A stretch of DNA of 64,000 nt from JAUIAI01 sp963732405. Lineage in GTDB: Bacteria > Pseudomonadota > Gammaproteobacteria > Burkholderiales > Burkholderiaceae_E. The notes under the pieces are model-generated. The model did not search any database and was not told where the DNA came from. It worked only from the letters and a program-made list of their open reading frames with translations. Of this stretch, positions 26,317 to 37,616 are shown in pieces. The stretch covers positions 930,001-994,000 of the forward strand of contig CAVSZG010000006.1 in the NCBI GenBank assembly GCA_963732405.1, given 5' to 3'. Made by a program: the position numbers and the translations under genes. Position 1 is the stretch's first letter; the number at the start of each line of letters is the position of its first letter.

Positions 26317-26784
26317 ATGCACATTGTCGGCAGTTCGAATTCGTCAGGCGGCTCACGATTCGTCAGGTCGCCCCGCCAGCGTTTTCGACCGGGCCTATAT
26401 GCCTTGCTGATTGCAGGACTCCTGGCCACGCTGCCGAACGCCGGCGCCCAGTCTGCCGGCGGGGCGTCGCAGACGCATCCCGACGTGGTCTCAGTGACAG
26501 TCCACGCGAGTGGCGAGGGCCGGTTCGATTTCGACGTCACGGTATCGTCGCCCTATGACACACCCGGCCGATATGCCGACGCTTTCCGGGTCCTGTCGGC
26601 CGAGGGGACGGTCCTTGGCGAACGAATACTGTGGCATGACCATGCCAACGAGCAACCCTTCACCCGTGACCTTCATGGCGTAACGATTCCGGGTGAGGTG
26701 CACCAGGTCATCGTTCAGGCTCGCGACAGCGCCAACGGCTATGGCGGCAGGACGATGGAGGTGACGTTGCCAGGTCGTCACTGA
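26317..26784 (+). CDS. Secreted conserved hypothetical protein
   Basis: A 155-residue protein with a long basic N-terminus followed by the hydrophobic segment LYALLIAGLLATLPNAGAQSA, a likely signal peptide cleaved after AQSA or nearby. The mature part is a small beta-rich domain: FDFDVTVSSPYDTPGRYADA, RILWHDHANEQPFTRDLHGV, VIVQARDSANGYGGRTMEV. The pattern HDHxNEQPFTR recurs in uncharacterised periplasmic proteins of proteobacteria, but I do not know a function. It is convergent with the redoxin gene. Confidence 0.8.
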   Translation: MHIVGSSNSSGGSRFVRSPRQRFRPGLYALLIAGLLATLPNAGAQSAGGASQTHPDVVSVTVHASGEGRFDFDVTVSSPYDTPGRYADAFRVLSAEGTVLGERILWHDHANEQPFTRDLHGVTIPGEVHQVIVQARDSANGYGGRTMEVTLPGRH

Positions 26785-26822
26785 AGAGACGGTAGCCGAT
26801 ATCCCCGATGCTTCGAGTCGCG

Positions 26823-27413
26823 TCACCGCGCGGCCTGGCCGCCAGGCTCGCAGCGCCCGTCCGCGCATGATCCCGGCGCATCGGCTTGGCCAGCCGAATC
26901 CACCGGCGCGGCATCGGTCTCTCCCAGCAGTTGCCCCACGATGGCCCCCAGCGCCATGTCGTCGAGCTGGCCGAAGTGCTTCAGGCGTGGTCGCCCCTGG
27001 CGATCCAGCACCACCAGGCTGGGTGTGCCCTGCAGTCCCCAGGCCGCCATCGTCCTGGGCAGCGTATCGCTCGGGTCGGCTTCATCGACACCGATGGGAA
27101 AGCGCAGACGGTATTCGTGGATGAAGGCCTGCAACGCGTCGGCACCCATCACGGCGTGATGTTCGAATACGGTGTGAAGTCCGATCACCACGACCTGCTC
27201 CTCGGCAAATGTGCGGCGCAGGGTCTGCACCTGCGGCAGACCATGAAGGACGCAACCCGGACAGAGCATCTGGAAGGCGTGAATGATCACGACCCGGCCG
27301 ACCAGCGCCGACAGTTCGATGGGTTCGGGCGTGTTGAACCATCGACTCACCTGCAGCGGCGGCAACGATTCAGGCAGGTCGATCTCGGCACGGATCATCG
27401 CAGAAACTCCCAT
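26823..27413 (-). CDS. Redoxin/TlpA-like thioredoxin-fold protein with CPGC motif
   Basis: A 196-residue thioredoxin-fold protein of the AhpC/TSA-redoxin group. The active-site region reads VVIIHAFQMLCPGCVLHGLP, giving a CPGC pair, and the cis-Pro loop is LQGTPSLVVLDRQGRP. It has no signal peptide, so it probably works in the cytoplasm. The C-terminal tail is low-complexity with two more cysteines (GSCADGRCEPG), which might bind metal or add a redox pair. Translation may begin at the first Met or at the Met five residues later. Its position near the predicted selenoprotein raises a possible redox link. Confidence 0.83.
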   Translation of the reverse strand: MGVSAMIRAEIDLPESLPPLQVSRWFNTPEPIELSALVGRVVIIHAFQMLCPGCVLHGLPQVQTLRRTFAEEQVVVIGLHTVFEHHAVMGADALQAFIHEYRLRFPIGVDEADPSDTLPRTMAAWGLQGTPSLVVLDRQGRPRLKHFGQLDDMALGAIVGQLLGETDAAPVDSAGQADAPGSCADGRCEPGGQAAR

Positions 27414-27554
27414 CGGCTCAGGGGGTTACGACGGCGGCCGGCGGCGGTTCATCAGGGACATGGCATCAGCGACAAGACCGTGCCGGAGTTGACAGTATCA
27501 GGTCATCCGATACGATCTGCTGCATTCGATTCTATCAACCACCGGAGATTTCCC

Positions 27555-29312
27555 ATGCCAGCCGATTCGTCGATGTATCCGGTGGTCGAATGCGATGTGC
27601 TGGTCGTGGGCTCTGGTGCATCGGGCATGTCCACCGCCGTGACCGCCGCCGCGCAGGGGCTGGACGTGGTGGTCGCCGAGAAGGAGCCGATGTATGGCGG
27701 CACCACCGCCCGCTCCGGTGGCTGGCTCTGGATACCGGGCACCCGTCTGGCCACCGAACAAGGTATCCATGAGCCGGCGGGCGCGGCCCGAACCTATCTG
27801 GCCCATGAGGCGGGCAGCCATTTTGATCCGGCCAGGGTCGATGCGTTTCTTGAAAACGGTCCCAAGGCCATCGACTTTTTCACGTCAAGAACCGTGGTTC
27901 AGTTCGACATGCCGCCCGTGTTTCCCGACTACCACGCCGAAGCACCGGGTGGTCAGCCGGGCGGGCGTTCGATGGTCACGAGACCGTTCGATGGTCGTGA
28001 ACTGGGTCCGCGTGTCAGGCAGCTCGCACCCCCACTGCCCGAGCTGACCGTATTCGGCATGATGCTGGGCTCGGGCAAGGAGATCTGGCATTTCATGCGG
28101 GTCTTCCGCTCGCTCGAATCCTTCGTCTTCGTGACCAGACGGCTTGCCCGTCATTTTCTGGACGTGCTGCGCCACGGCCGCGGCATGACGCTCACCAACG
28201 GCAATGCGTTGGCCGGCCGTCTGGCCAAGGCAGGGATGGACCACGGCGTGCAGGTCTGGCTCGAATCGCCCGTGCGCGAGCTGCTCACCGAAGGTCGGGC
28301 CGTGGTTGGCGCGGTGGTCGAGCGCAACGGCGTGCCAACCACTGTCCGGGTACGGCGTGGCGTGGTGCTCGCAGCCGGTGGATTCCCGCATGACATCGGG
28401 CGGCGCCAACAACTGTTTCCGCATGCGCCGACCGGTCATGAACATGTCACCCCATCGCCTACGGCCAACACAGGTGATGGCCTGCGGCTGGCCGAGTCGG
28501 TGGGCGGCCGGGTCGATGGGTCGATTCCGCACGCGGCAGCCTGGGTGCCCACCTCGGTGGTGATGCGCAAAGACGGCAGCCGCGGCGTGATGCCCCATTT
28601 CATCGATCGCGCCAAACCCGGCGTGATCGCCGTGACCCGCGCGGGCAAACGCTTCGCCAATGAAGCGCATTCGTATCACGACTTCGTGCAGCAACTGGTT
28701 GCGGCCACGCGGGGCGATCCGGAAATCTTCGCCTGGGAGATCTGTGACCATCAGACGCTGCGTCAATACGGCATGGGATGCGTGGCGCCATTTCCTTTGC
28801 CCATCGGCCGTTATCTGCGCAGTGGTTATCTGCACAAGGGCCACAACATTGCCGAACTGGCCCGCTCGATCGATGTCGATCCCGCCGCGCTTCAGTCCAC
28901 TGTCGATGCGTTCAACCGCCATGCGGCCCATGGCGAGGATCCGGCCTTCGGCAAGGGCAGCACCGCGTATAACCGGTATCAGGGTGATGCCCTCAATCTG
29001 CCCAATCCCTGCATACGACCGCTGCAGACCGGTCCGTTTTATGCCATCAAGCTGGTGATCGGCGATATCGGCACCTTTGCCGGCCTGGTCACCGATGCCA
29101 GGACGCGGGTGCTCGATGTGCACCACCAACCCATCCAGGGTCTGTATGCGGTCGGCAATGATGCCGCCTCGATCATGGGTGGGAACTACCCTGGTGCCGG
29201 CATCACGCTGGGCCCGGCGCTCACCTTCGGTTTCATCGCCGGCAATGCCCTGGTCAGCGCAGCCGATCTGGGCAACGAGGTGGTAGCCCCACCCGTACGG
29301 CAGGCAGCCTGA
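27555..29312 (+). CDS. FAD-dependent oxidoreductase, 3-ketosteroid dehydrogenase-like
   Basis: A 585-residue flavoprotein of the fumarate reductase / 3-oxosteroid 1-dehydrogenase superfamily. The N-terminus has the FAD motif VLVVGSGASGMSTAVTAAAQ followed by EKEPMYGGTTARSGGWLWIP, and the C-terminus has GNDAASIMGGNYPGAGITLG and a final FGFIAGNAL. KstD proteins and related alpha,beta-desaturases share these features. The substrate is not clear from sequence. The Met at 27555 is supported by GGAG eleven bases upstream. The gene is followed after 56 bases by an SDR, likely in the same operon. Confidence 0.87.
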   Translation: MPADSSMYPVVECDVLVVGSGASGMSTAVTAAAQGLDVVVAEKEPMYGGTTARSGGWLWIPGTRLATEQGIHEPAGAARTYLAHEAGSHFDPARVDAFLENGPKAIDFFTSRTVVQFDMPPVFPDYHAEAPGGQPGGRSMVTRPFDGRELGPRVRQLAPPLPELTVFGMMLGSGKEIWHFMRVFRSLESFVFVTRRLARHFLDVLRHGRGMTLTNGNALAGRLAKAGMDHGVQVWLESPVRELLTEGRAVVGAVVERNGVPTTVRVRRGVVLAAGGFPHDIGRRQQLFPHAPTGHEHVTPSPTANTGDGLRLAESVGGRVDGSIPHAAAWVPTSVVMRKDGSRGVMPHFIDRAKPGVIAVTRAGKRFANEAHSYHDFVQQLVAATRGDPEIFAWEICDHQTLRQYGMGCVAPFPLPIGRYLRSGYLHKGHNIAELARSIDVDPAALQSTVDAFNRHAAHGEDPAFGKGSTAYNRYQGDALNLPNPCIRPLQTGPFYAIKLVIGDIGTFAGLVTDARTRVLDVHHQPIQGLYAVGNDAASIMGGNYPGAGITLGPALTFGFIAGNALVSAADLGNEVVAPPVRQAA

Positions 29313-29368
29313 CCCACGAATCGAGCGGACGACCGACCAGCCCGCCAACGACCATTTCGGAGGGATTC

Positions 29369-30139
29369 ATGGCCGTCAGTCCACTGCCGTCGCTGCTCGA
29401 GGGGCGACTGGCGCTGATCACCGGCGCGGCGCAGGGCAACGGCCGGGCGATAACACTCGGACTGGCCCGGGCCGGTGCGCGGGTGATCGTCACCGACCTG
29501 AATCGCGAGGGGGCGGAAGAAACGGCGCAACTCGTGCGTGACCAGGGCGCAATGGCCGATGCGCGTGCGCTGGATGTCACCGATGCACCGGCGTGTCAGG
29601 CGCTCGCGGCCGAAATTGGGCAGACCGTGGGCCAGGTCGATCTGCTGGTCAACAATGCAGGCATCATCATTCGCGAAGGCAGCGACAGTCCCCGGGCCCT
29701 GGCGAACTGGCGCCAGACCCTGGATGTGAATCTCAACGGCAGTTTCAACGTGATTCATGCCTTTCTCGCCTCGCTCAAGGCCAGCCGCGGCACCATCGTG
29801 AACATTGCCTCGATCGCCGCCTATGCCGGGCAGGGTGGCAGCCTGGGCTACTCGCCGTCCAAGGGTGCCCTCAAGATGCTCACCCAGTCGTTGGCTGCGG
29901 AGCTGGCCAGGGATGGCGTGCGCGTCAATGCACTGGCCCCTGGGGTCATCGATACCCCGATGACCGCCGTCACGCGCGAGGATCCCGATCGCCTTCAGGC
30001 GTTTCTGGGCCGGATTCCGATGGGCCGGGTAGGGCAGCCCGATGACCTGGTCGGGCCGGTCATCTTCCTGTCGTCGTCCATGTCCGGGTATGTGACCGGC
30101 GTGACGCTGCCGGTCGATGGGGGGTTTTTGGCCGTCTGA
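29369..30139 (+). CDS. SDR-family oxidoreductase
   Basis: A classical 256-residue short-chain dehydrogenase. It has the cofactor loop ITGAAQGNGRAITLGLARAG, the Asp in VTDLNREG that favours NAD(H), NNAG at about residue 93, and the catalytic Ser and Tyr-Lys in NIASIAAYAGQGGSLGYSPSKG. The C-terminus GYVTGVTLPVDGGFLAV is standard. GGAGG precedes the start. The neighbouring FAD dehydrogenase suggests that the two act in sequence on the same substrate. Confidence 0.92.
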   Translation: MAVSPLPSLLEGRLALITGAAQGNGRAITLGLARAGARVIVTDLNREGAEETAQLVRDQGAMADARALDVTDAPACQALAAEIGQTVGQVDLLVNNAGIIIREGSDSPRALANWRQTLDVNLNGSFNVIHAFLASLKASRGTIVNIASIAAYAGQGGSLGYSPSKGALKMLTQSLAAELARDGVRVNALAPGVIDTPMTAVTREDPDRLQAFLGRIPMGRVGQPDDLVGPVIFLSSSMSGYVTGVTLPVDGGFLAV

Positions 30140-30208
30140 TCGACTGTCGAGCACTTGACTCTGGAGCCGCTCCAGGGTTTTGAATATCGGCATGCTCAAG
30201 GAGTTGCG

Positions 30209-30886
30209 ATGTCGGCCCACTGCTGTGAACACGAATGCCCCGCCCCCGGACAGATCGCCAACCTGCCGCGCTATCGACGCGTCTTGTGGGTAGCGCTCAG
30301 TGTCAATGCCGCGATGTTCCTGATCGAACTGGCCGCCGGTGTCTCGGCGGGCTCGCTATCCCTGCTGGCTGATGCCATCGACTTCGCCGGCGATGCATTG
30401 AACTACGGCGTCTCGCTGGCGGTGCTGGCGTCGGCGCTGGCCTGGCGTGCGCGGGCGGCGCTGTTCAAGGCCCTCAGCATGATGGGCTTTGGCGTCTATG
30501 TGCTCGCCAGCGCGTTGTGGTCGGTATGGAACGGCGGCGTGCCCCACGCGCCGATCATGGGCATGGTGGCACTGCTGGCGCTGCTGGCCAACGTGTCGGT
30601 GGCCTGGATGCTCTATGCCTTCCGTGAAGGCGACGCCAACATGCGCAGCGTCTGGCTGTGCTCGCGCAACGACGCCATCGGCAACGTGGCCGTGTTTCTG
30701 GCGGCCTTGGGCGTGTTCGGCACAGGGTCCGCATGGCCCGACCTGCTGGTGGCTGCGCTGATGGCGGGTCTAGCGCTGAATGGCGGCTGGCAGGTGTTGC
30801 GGCAGGCGCGTGGGGAACTGCAGGCGCAGGGCGTCACGGTCCACGGCCACAGTCACGGCTCCGAACACCACGATCATGCGCATTGA
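30209..30886 (+). CDS. Cation diffusion facilitator-type metal transporter
   Basis: A 225-residue inner-membrane cation efflux protein. Membrane segments include VLWVALSVNAAMFLIELAAG, SLSLLADAIDFAGDALNYGV (with the Asp metal-binding residues of the CDF family), and MVALLALLANVSVAWML. The C-terminus is His-rich (VHGHSHGSEHHDHAH), and the N-terminus has cysteines and histidines (HCCEHECP), both usual metal-binding tails. AAGGAG lies just before the Met at 30209. The standard cytoplasmic C-terminal domain is absent, so it belongs to the short CDF type. It overlaps the DUF3703 gene. Confidence 0.9.
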   Translation: MSAHCCEHECPAPGQIANLPRYRRVLWVALSVNAAMFLIELAAGVSAGSLSLLADAIDFAGDALNYGVSLAVLASALAWRARAALFKALSMMGFGVYVLASALWSVWNGGVPHAPIMGMVALLALLANVSVAWMLYAFREGDANMRSVWLCSRNDAIGNVAVFLAALGVFGTGSAWPDLLVAALMAGLALNGGWQVLRQARGELQAQGVTVHGHSHGSEHHDHAH

Positions 30887-31256
30887 ACCTGCCAACCTGG
30901 TGGGGTTCGATCCGGATACGTTTGAGCGATTGCTCCGCGCGTACCGCCGGGTGGATCGTCGCGACCTGGCCAAGGCCTGGCATCTGCTCGAAGTCCTGCA
31001 TGTGTTCGGCCAGACTCGGATGGTCCCGCATGCGCGCACCCATGGGCTCATGTTCGCGCTGGCCTGGCGGACGCGGCACCGGGCCGAAATGAAGGGTCAA
31101 CTCATGCGGCTGCTGCTTGTGCCGCTGGGACACCTGCTGGGTCGGCTACCCATGGGCAACACCGGGCGATCAAATGTCAGCGCATTTCTGCCCATGCCTG
31201 TAGGGCCGGAGCTGCTGAAGACCATCCGCGAATTCCAGCGTCAGTCCACGGGATGA
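30876..31256 (+). CDS. DUF3703 protein
   Basis: A 126-residue protein with the DUF3703 pattern LLRAYRRVDRRDLAKAWHLLE, LHVFGQTRMVPHARTHGLMF and LPMGNTGRSNVSAFLPMPV. It overlaps the end of the cation efflux gene by 11 bases. DUF3703 genes commonly accompany metal-efflux genes, and the several conserved histidines fit a metal-linked role, but the function is not known. It is followed by a transcription terminator belonging to the convergent cold-shock gene. Confidence 0.85.
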   Translation: MRIEPANLVGFDPDTFERLLRAYRRVDRRDLAKAWHLLEVLHVFGQTRMVPHARTHGLMFALAWRTRHRAEMKGQLMRLLLVPLGHLLGRLPMGNTGRSNVSAFLPMPVGPELLKTIREFQRQSTG

Positions 31257-31303
31257 GCAGCCATCGGGACGCCCGGCTCCTGACTCGACCAAGCGGCCGC
31301 ACC

Positions 31304-31333
31304 AAAAAAACACCCGGCCATGAGACCGGGTGT
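31304..31333 (-). terminator. Rho-independent terminator of the cold-shock gene
   Basis: On the minus strand the stem ACACCCGG / CCGGGTGT is followed by seven T residues. It lies 40 bases past the cold-shock stop and would also face the end of the convergent DUF3703 gene. Confidence 0.9.
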
Positions 31334-31372
31334 GCGTGATTCAGTGGTGCTCGGCCGCCTGGGCGGCCAGGC

Positions 31373-31576
31373 TCAGGCCGCCTGGATCTTGGACGCCTGT
31401 TTGCCTTTCGGTCCTTGCACCACATCGAACTCGACGCGCTGGCCTTCCTTGAGCGACTTAAAGCCCGGCATTTCAATGGATGAGAAATGCGCGAAGAGGT
31501 CTTCTCCGCCCTCATCCGGCGTAATGAAGCCAAAACCTTTTGCGTCGTTGAACCACTTGACCGTTCCGGTTGCCAT
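31373..31576 (-). CDS. Cold-shock domain protein (CspA family)
   Basis: A 67-residue single cold-shock domain. It begins MATGTVKWFNDAKGFGFITP with RNP1 (KGFGFI) and RNP2 (LFAHFS) both intact. Such proteins bind single-stranded RNA and DNA and act as RNA chaperones. The gene has its own terminator and diverges from clpS, an arrangement often seen with cspD/clpS-clpA in proteobacteria. It could be called cspA or cspD; sequence alone does not settle which. Confidence 0.95.
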   Translation of the reverse strand: MATGTVKWFNDAKGFGFITPDEGGEDLFAHFSSIEMPGFKSLKEGQRVEFDVVQGPKGKQASKIQAA

Positions 31577-31902
31577 TGATTCCGTCCCCTCGACTACTTG
31601 CGATCTTCGAGCCAGCGAGCCCTCTTGAAACTGGACAAGAACGCCCCTACCTGCTCTCCAAGGCCAGGTTCCGGCCGACTGGCGGCTGGTCATTGACGAC
31701 CGGTGCCACCAACCCGATTGTCCGGATTCGCCCTGTTCAGGCGATCCGTACAGCCTTCTTCTGTCCCTGCAGCGATTTTTTGGCAATAACCCGAACCCGT
31801 CAAGTCTGCGCGGCCCCGGTCGTGACGCAGGTCAACGGCCGCGCCACGCGCGGCCCTATAGCCTGCCGGGCGGCTGTTGCAGGTTCCTGCTAGCTGGATA
31901 GA
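31577..31902. promoter_or_regulatory. Divergent intergenic region between cold-shock gene and clpS
   Basis: A 326-base gap expected to contain the promoters and the long cold-shock leader. I saw no confident promoter boxes or operator repeats by eye. Confidence 0.4.
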
Positions 31903-32216
31903 ATGGGCGACATGGCAACCAGTCCCACAACGGCCCCGGTTCTTGAGGAGCAGGAGTCGAAAGTCAAGCCACCACCGATGTATAAGGTGTTGTTGCTTAA
32001 TGACGACTACACTCCGATGGAATTCGTCGTTATCGTGTTGCAGAAGTTCTTCGGCCTGGGACGGGAACAGTCCACCCAGGTCATGTTGAAGGTCCACCGG
32101 GAGGGGCGCGGCGTGTGCGGGGTGTTTCCCGCCGACGTGGCCGCGACCAAAGTTGACCTGGTTTGCAGTTTTTCGCGCCAGCACCAGCATCCGCTGCAGT
32201 GCGTGATGGAGGAAGC

Positions 32217-32220
<4 letters not shown>
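31903..32220 (+). CDS. clpS: ATP-dependent Clp protease adaptor ClpS
   Basis: A 105-residue N-end-rule adaptor that hands substrates to ClpAP. The core KVLLLNDDYTPMEFVVIVLQ and MLKVHREGRGVCGVFPADVA contain the Asn-Asp pair and the His that recognise destabilising N-terminal residues. The start may be at 31903 or at the Met three codons later (31912); no strong ribosome binding site distinguishes them. The stop overlaps the clpA start in an ATGA. Confidence 0.95.
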
Positions 32221-34529
<2,309 letters not shown>

Positions 34530-34543
34530 CCCGGCTGGTGAAT

Positions 34544-34574
34544 CACCCACCCGGCCTGCGCCGGGCGGGTGTTT
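34544..34574 (+). terminator. Probable terminator after clpA
   Basis: CACCCACCCGGC pairs with GCCGGGCGGGTG (one mismatch) across a four-base loop, followed by only three T residues. It is a stable hairpin with a weak T tract, so partial read-through into the dsbB-like gene is possible. Confidence 0.65.
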
Positions 34575-34651
34575 GGGCCCTTTTCGGCGGCACGACCGGC
34601 AGGCTTTCGCGTTACATTGCGGGCTGGTCAGGGCACGCACGGATTGCACAC

Positions 34652-35197
34652 ATGGGTTTGCTGGACGACACGACAAAAGAGGATCTGGGCGATGACTGGG
34701 TCGGCGAGATTGACCGGCCGTATGCCCGTTATCTGCTCTGGGCGTCGATCCTGGCCTTGGGCGCCGTGGTCATTGCCGTGGGGCTGCAGTTCTATGCCAA
34801 CATGCAGCCCTGTGCCTGGTGCACGCTGCAGCGGCTGATCTATCTGCTGGTCGCTGCCCTGTCCCTGGTGGCCTGGCTCATGGCCGATTCCCCGGCGCCG
34901 GCGCGGCTGGTCGGCGCGGTCGGCCTGGCGGCTGCTGTTGGCGGGATCGCTGCCGCGCTCTGGCAACAATTCGTGGCGGCTGGCGAGTTGTCCTGCAACC
35001 TGACCTTTGCCGACAAGGTGATCTCCAGCCTGGCGCTCGATTCGATGATGCCCTGGCTGTTCCAGGCCAGGGCCTTGTGCGATGAAGCCAATCTGCCCCT
35101 GTTCGGCGTGCCGTTTGCGATCTGGAGCGCCGGTGTGTTCGCCGCGCTCGTGGTGATGCTCAGCATCACCACGTTTTCCCGAGGCCCCTTGCGTTGA
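34652..35197 (+). CDS. dsbB: DsbB-type disulfide bond formation protein
   Basis: A 181-residue membrane protein with four hydrophobic segments (for example YLLWASILALGAVVIAVGLQ, LIYLLVAALSLVAWLMA, FAIWSAGVFAALVVMLSI). The first periplasmic loop carries the quinone-reducing pair in QPCAWCTLQRLIYL, and the second loop carries Cys in LSCNLTF and ALCDEA, the DsbA-interacting pair. It would re-oxidise DsbA using ubiquinone. Met34652 was chosen to leave a short cytoplasmic tail. The gene overlaps the transaldolase start by four bases. Confidence 0.87.
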   Translation: MGLLDDTTKEDLGDDWVGEIDRPYARYLLWASILALGAVVIAVGLQFYANMQPCAWCTLQRLIYLLVAALSLVAWLMADSPAPARLVGAVGLAAAVGGIAAALWQQFVAAGELSCNLTFADKVISSLALDSMMPWLFQARALCDEANLPLFGVPFAIWSAGVFAALVVMLSITTFSRGPLR

Positions 35198-36138
35198 CGA
35201 CCCTCGAATCGCTCAAGCGCAGCACGATCGTCGTCGCTGATACCGGCGACTTCAATACGATGAAGCGGTTTCAGCCGCGCGACGCAACCACCAACCCGAC
35301 CCTGATCGTCAAGGCGCTGCAAAAGCCCGAGTATCAGTCCTTGCTGGCTGAGACGGTGGCCAGCGCCGGGTCGCGCGAGACGACGGCCATCGCCGACCGG
35401 CTGCTGGTGCGCTTTGGCCTCGAGATTCTGGACATCATTCCGGGTCGGGTCTCGACCGAAGTCGATGCCCGCCTGTCCTTCGATGCCGATGCGAGCGTGG
35501 CCAAGGGGCGCGCGCTCATGGCCTTGTATGAGGCCGCCGGCATTGCTCGCGAGCGTGTGCTGATCAAGGTCGCAGCCACCTGGGAAGGCATTGATGCGGC
35601 GCGGCGCCTGGAGGCCGAGGGCATCCATTGCAATCTCACGCTGCTGTTTTCATTTGCGCAGGCCGTGGCCTGTGCGGATGCGGGTGTCACGCTGATTTCC
35701 CCGTTCGTCGGACGCATCTACGACTGGTATTGCAAGCGCGAAGGCCGCGACTACACGGGCGCTGATGATCCCGGCGTGCAGTCGGTGGTGCGCATCTACA
35801 ACTACTACAAGCAACACGGATTCGCGACCGAGGTGATGGGTGCCAGCTTTCGGAACGTGGGGCAGATTCTCGAGCTCGCCGGTTGTGATCTGCTCACCAT
35901 CAGCCCCGAGTTGCTGGGACAGTTGAGCGACATGGATGAGCCCGCCCCGGTACGCCTGAGTCCGGCCAATGCGCCGGCGATGAAACCGGAACGGCAGACG
36001 ATGGACGAGCCAGTGTTTCGCTTCGAGCTCAATGAAGATGCGATGGCGACCGACAAGCTCGCCGAAGGCATTCGCCAGTTCGTGGTCGACGCGCGGCGAC
36101 TGGACGAACTGATCGGGCAATCGCTCTCAGGTAGCTGA
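35194..36138 (+). CDS. tal: Transaldolase
   Basis: A 314-residue class I transaldolase of the pentose phosphate pathway, moving a dihydroxyacetone unit from sedoheptulose 7-phosphate to glyceraldehyde 3-phosphate. The signature DATTNPTLIVKA is near the start, and the Schiff-base Lys is in RVLIKVAATWEG, with CNLTLLFSFAQA after it. The start is TTG, overlapping the dsbB stop. It is convergent with xylulokinase with a 12-base overlap of the coding ends. Its presence beside a xylulose-forming pathway makes metabolic sense. Confidence 0.95.
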   Translation: MTTLESLKRSTIVVADTGDFNTMKRFQPRDATTNPTLIVKALQKPEYQSLLAETVASAGSRETTAIADRLLVRFGLEILDIIPGRVSTEVDARLSFDADASVAKGRALMALYEAAGIARERVLIKVAATWEGIDAARRLEAEGIHCNLTLLFSFAQAVACADAGVTLISPFVGRIYDWYCKREGRDYTGADDPGVQSVVRIYNYYKQHGFATEVMGASFRNVGQILELAGCDLLTISPELLGQLSDMDEPAPVRLSPANAPAMKPERQTMDEPVFRFELNEDAMATDKLAEGIRQFVVDARRLDELIGQSLSGS

Positions 36139-37611
36139 GCCCTTCGCCCCGTGCTCCGGGCGAAGACTCTGATAGAGCGAACGGAAGCGGTCGTGCCGAA
36201 GGGCATGGTGGTCGGCGATACCGGCAGATGGATCGAAGCGGTCGCGTTGCGCAGGCTGCCGGCAGACTGCTGTCACATCGCCACCATCGGCGAGCCAGCC
36301 CAGACGCGCGGCGCCGAGCGCGCCACCCAGTTCACCGCCGGCCAGGCGAACCAGGCTGACCTGCAGGATGTCGGCCAGTTGCTGCGCCCACCAGGCGCTG
36401 CGTGCGCCGCCACCGACCAGCGCCAGTTCATGGATCTGCTGCCCTGCGGGCAATCGTAAGGTCGCCAGACCATCGCGCAGGCCGAAGCTCACCCCCTCGA
36501 CAATCGCCCAGGCCAGGGCCTCACGATCATGCGCATGGGTGAGGCCGAACAGGCAGCCGGATGCCAGCGGATCATTGTGCGGGGTGCGCTCACCGGACAG
36601 ATACGGCAGAAACAGGGGCGCCGAGGCGCGCGCGGACGGGTTCGCGCCGGCCGCCGCGTCGAGCAGGCCCGCTTCGCTGTCGAAACCGAATGTCCGGCAG
36701 GCCCAGCTCAGCGCGCTGGCGGCGCTGAGCATGACCGACATCTGCAACCACCGTGCGGGCAGCGCATGACAGAAGGCATGCATCGCGCGGTCCGGGTTGG
36801 GCAGGAAGGCATCGGTGCTCACGAACACCACGCCGGATGTGCCCAGCGACACAAAGCCCTGGCCGGGTGCGACCAGACCCATGCCCACCGCGCTGGCGGC
36901 ATTGTCGCCGGCGCCACCGGCAATTGGCAGATCGGCCCGCAACTGCCATCGACTGGCCAGCTCGGGCAGCAGCCGGGCACTGGTCTGGCAACCTTCGACG
37001 AGAGCGGGCATGTGGGCGCGACTCAGGCCGCAGGCCGCGAGCAGCGTGTCCGACCAGTCGCGCGCGCCCACGTCCAGCCAGAGTGTGCCGGCCGCATCCG
37101 ACATCTCGCTGACCCGGGCACCGCTCAAGCGCAGGCGCAACCAGTCCTTGGGCAGGAGAACGCAGTCCGTCTTCGCGAAACACCGGGGCTCATGATCGCG
37201 CAGCCACAACAGCTTGGGTGCCGTGAATCCGGGCATTGCCAGATTACCAGCGATGCGGGCCAGATCCGGGGCGGCCTGGCTCAGTTGATGGCACTGCGCG
37301 CTGCTGCGGCCGTCATCCCAGAGGATAGCCGGGCGCAGCACCGTCTCGTGTTCATCGATGAGCACCGCGCCATGCATCTGCCCCGACAGCCCGATCGCCC
37401 GCACAGCCGACCAGGGGCCGGGATATTGCTCGCGCAATTGCTGCACCACGGCTTCCAGCGCCTGCCACCACTGCTGCGGATCCTGTTCCGACCACAACGG
37501 GTGGGGTCGCTGCACGGTCAGCGGCCGCTGTGCCGAGCCTACGACCTGATGATCATCATTTAGAAGCAGTCCCTTGAGCCCCGACGTGCCCAGATCGATA
37601 CCCAGGTACAT
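36127..37611 (-). CDS. xylB: Xylulokinase
   Basis: A 494-residue FGGY-family sugar kinase. The N-terminus YLGIDLGTSGLKGLLLNDD is the phosphate-binding part, GLSGQMHGAVLIDEH carries the xylulose-contact Met-His, and the C-terminal signature reads GGGARSAWWAQQLADILQ. It phosphorylates D-xylulose to xylulose 5-phosphate. It is the last gene of the polyol operon, five bases after the AraC regulator, so the operon product is very likely D-xylulose. Confidence 0.93.
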   Translation of the reverse strand: MYLGIDLGTSGLKGLLLNDDHQVVGSAQRPLTVQRPHPLWSEQDPQQWWQALEAVVQQLREQYPGPWSAVRAIGLSGQMHGAVLIDEHETVLRPAILWDDGRSSAQCHQLSQAAPDLARIAGNLAMPGFTAPKLLWLRDHEPRCFAKTDCVLLPKDWLRLRLSGARVSEMSDAAGTLWLDVGARDWSDTLLAACGLSRAHMPALVEGCQTSARLLPELASRWQLRADLPIAGGAGDNAASAVGMGLVAPGQGFVSLGTSGVVFVSTDAFLPNPDRAMHAFCHALPARWLQMSVMLSAASALSWACRTFGFDSEAGLLDAAAGANPSARASAPLFLPYLSGERTPHNDPLASGCLFGLTHAHDREALAWAIVEGVSFGLRDGLATLRLPAGQQIHELALVGGGARSAWWAQQLADILQVSLVRLAGGELGGALGAARLGWLADGGDVTAVCRQPAQRDRFDPSAGIADHHALRHDRFRSLYQSLRPEHGAKGSAT

Positions 37612-37616
37612 GCTGT

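Noticed and set aside
27885..29348. 487-codon antisense open frame opposite the FAD dehydrogenase
   Set aside because: FAD-binding motifs on the plus strand identify the real gene.
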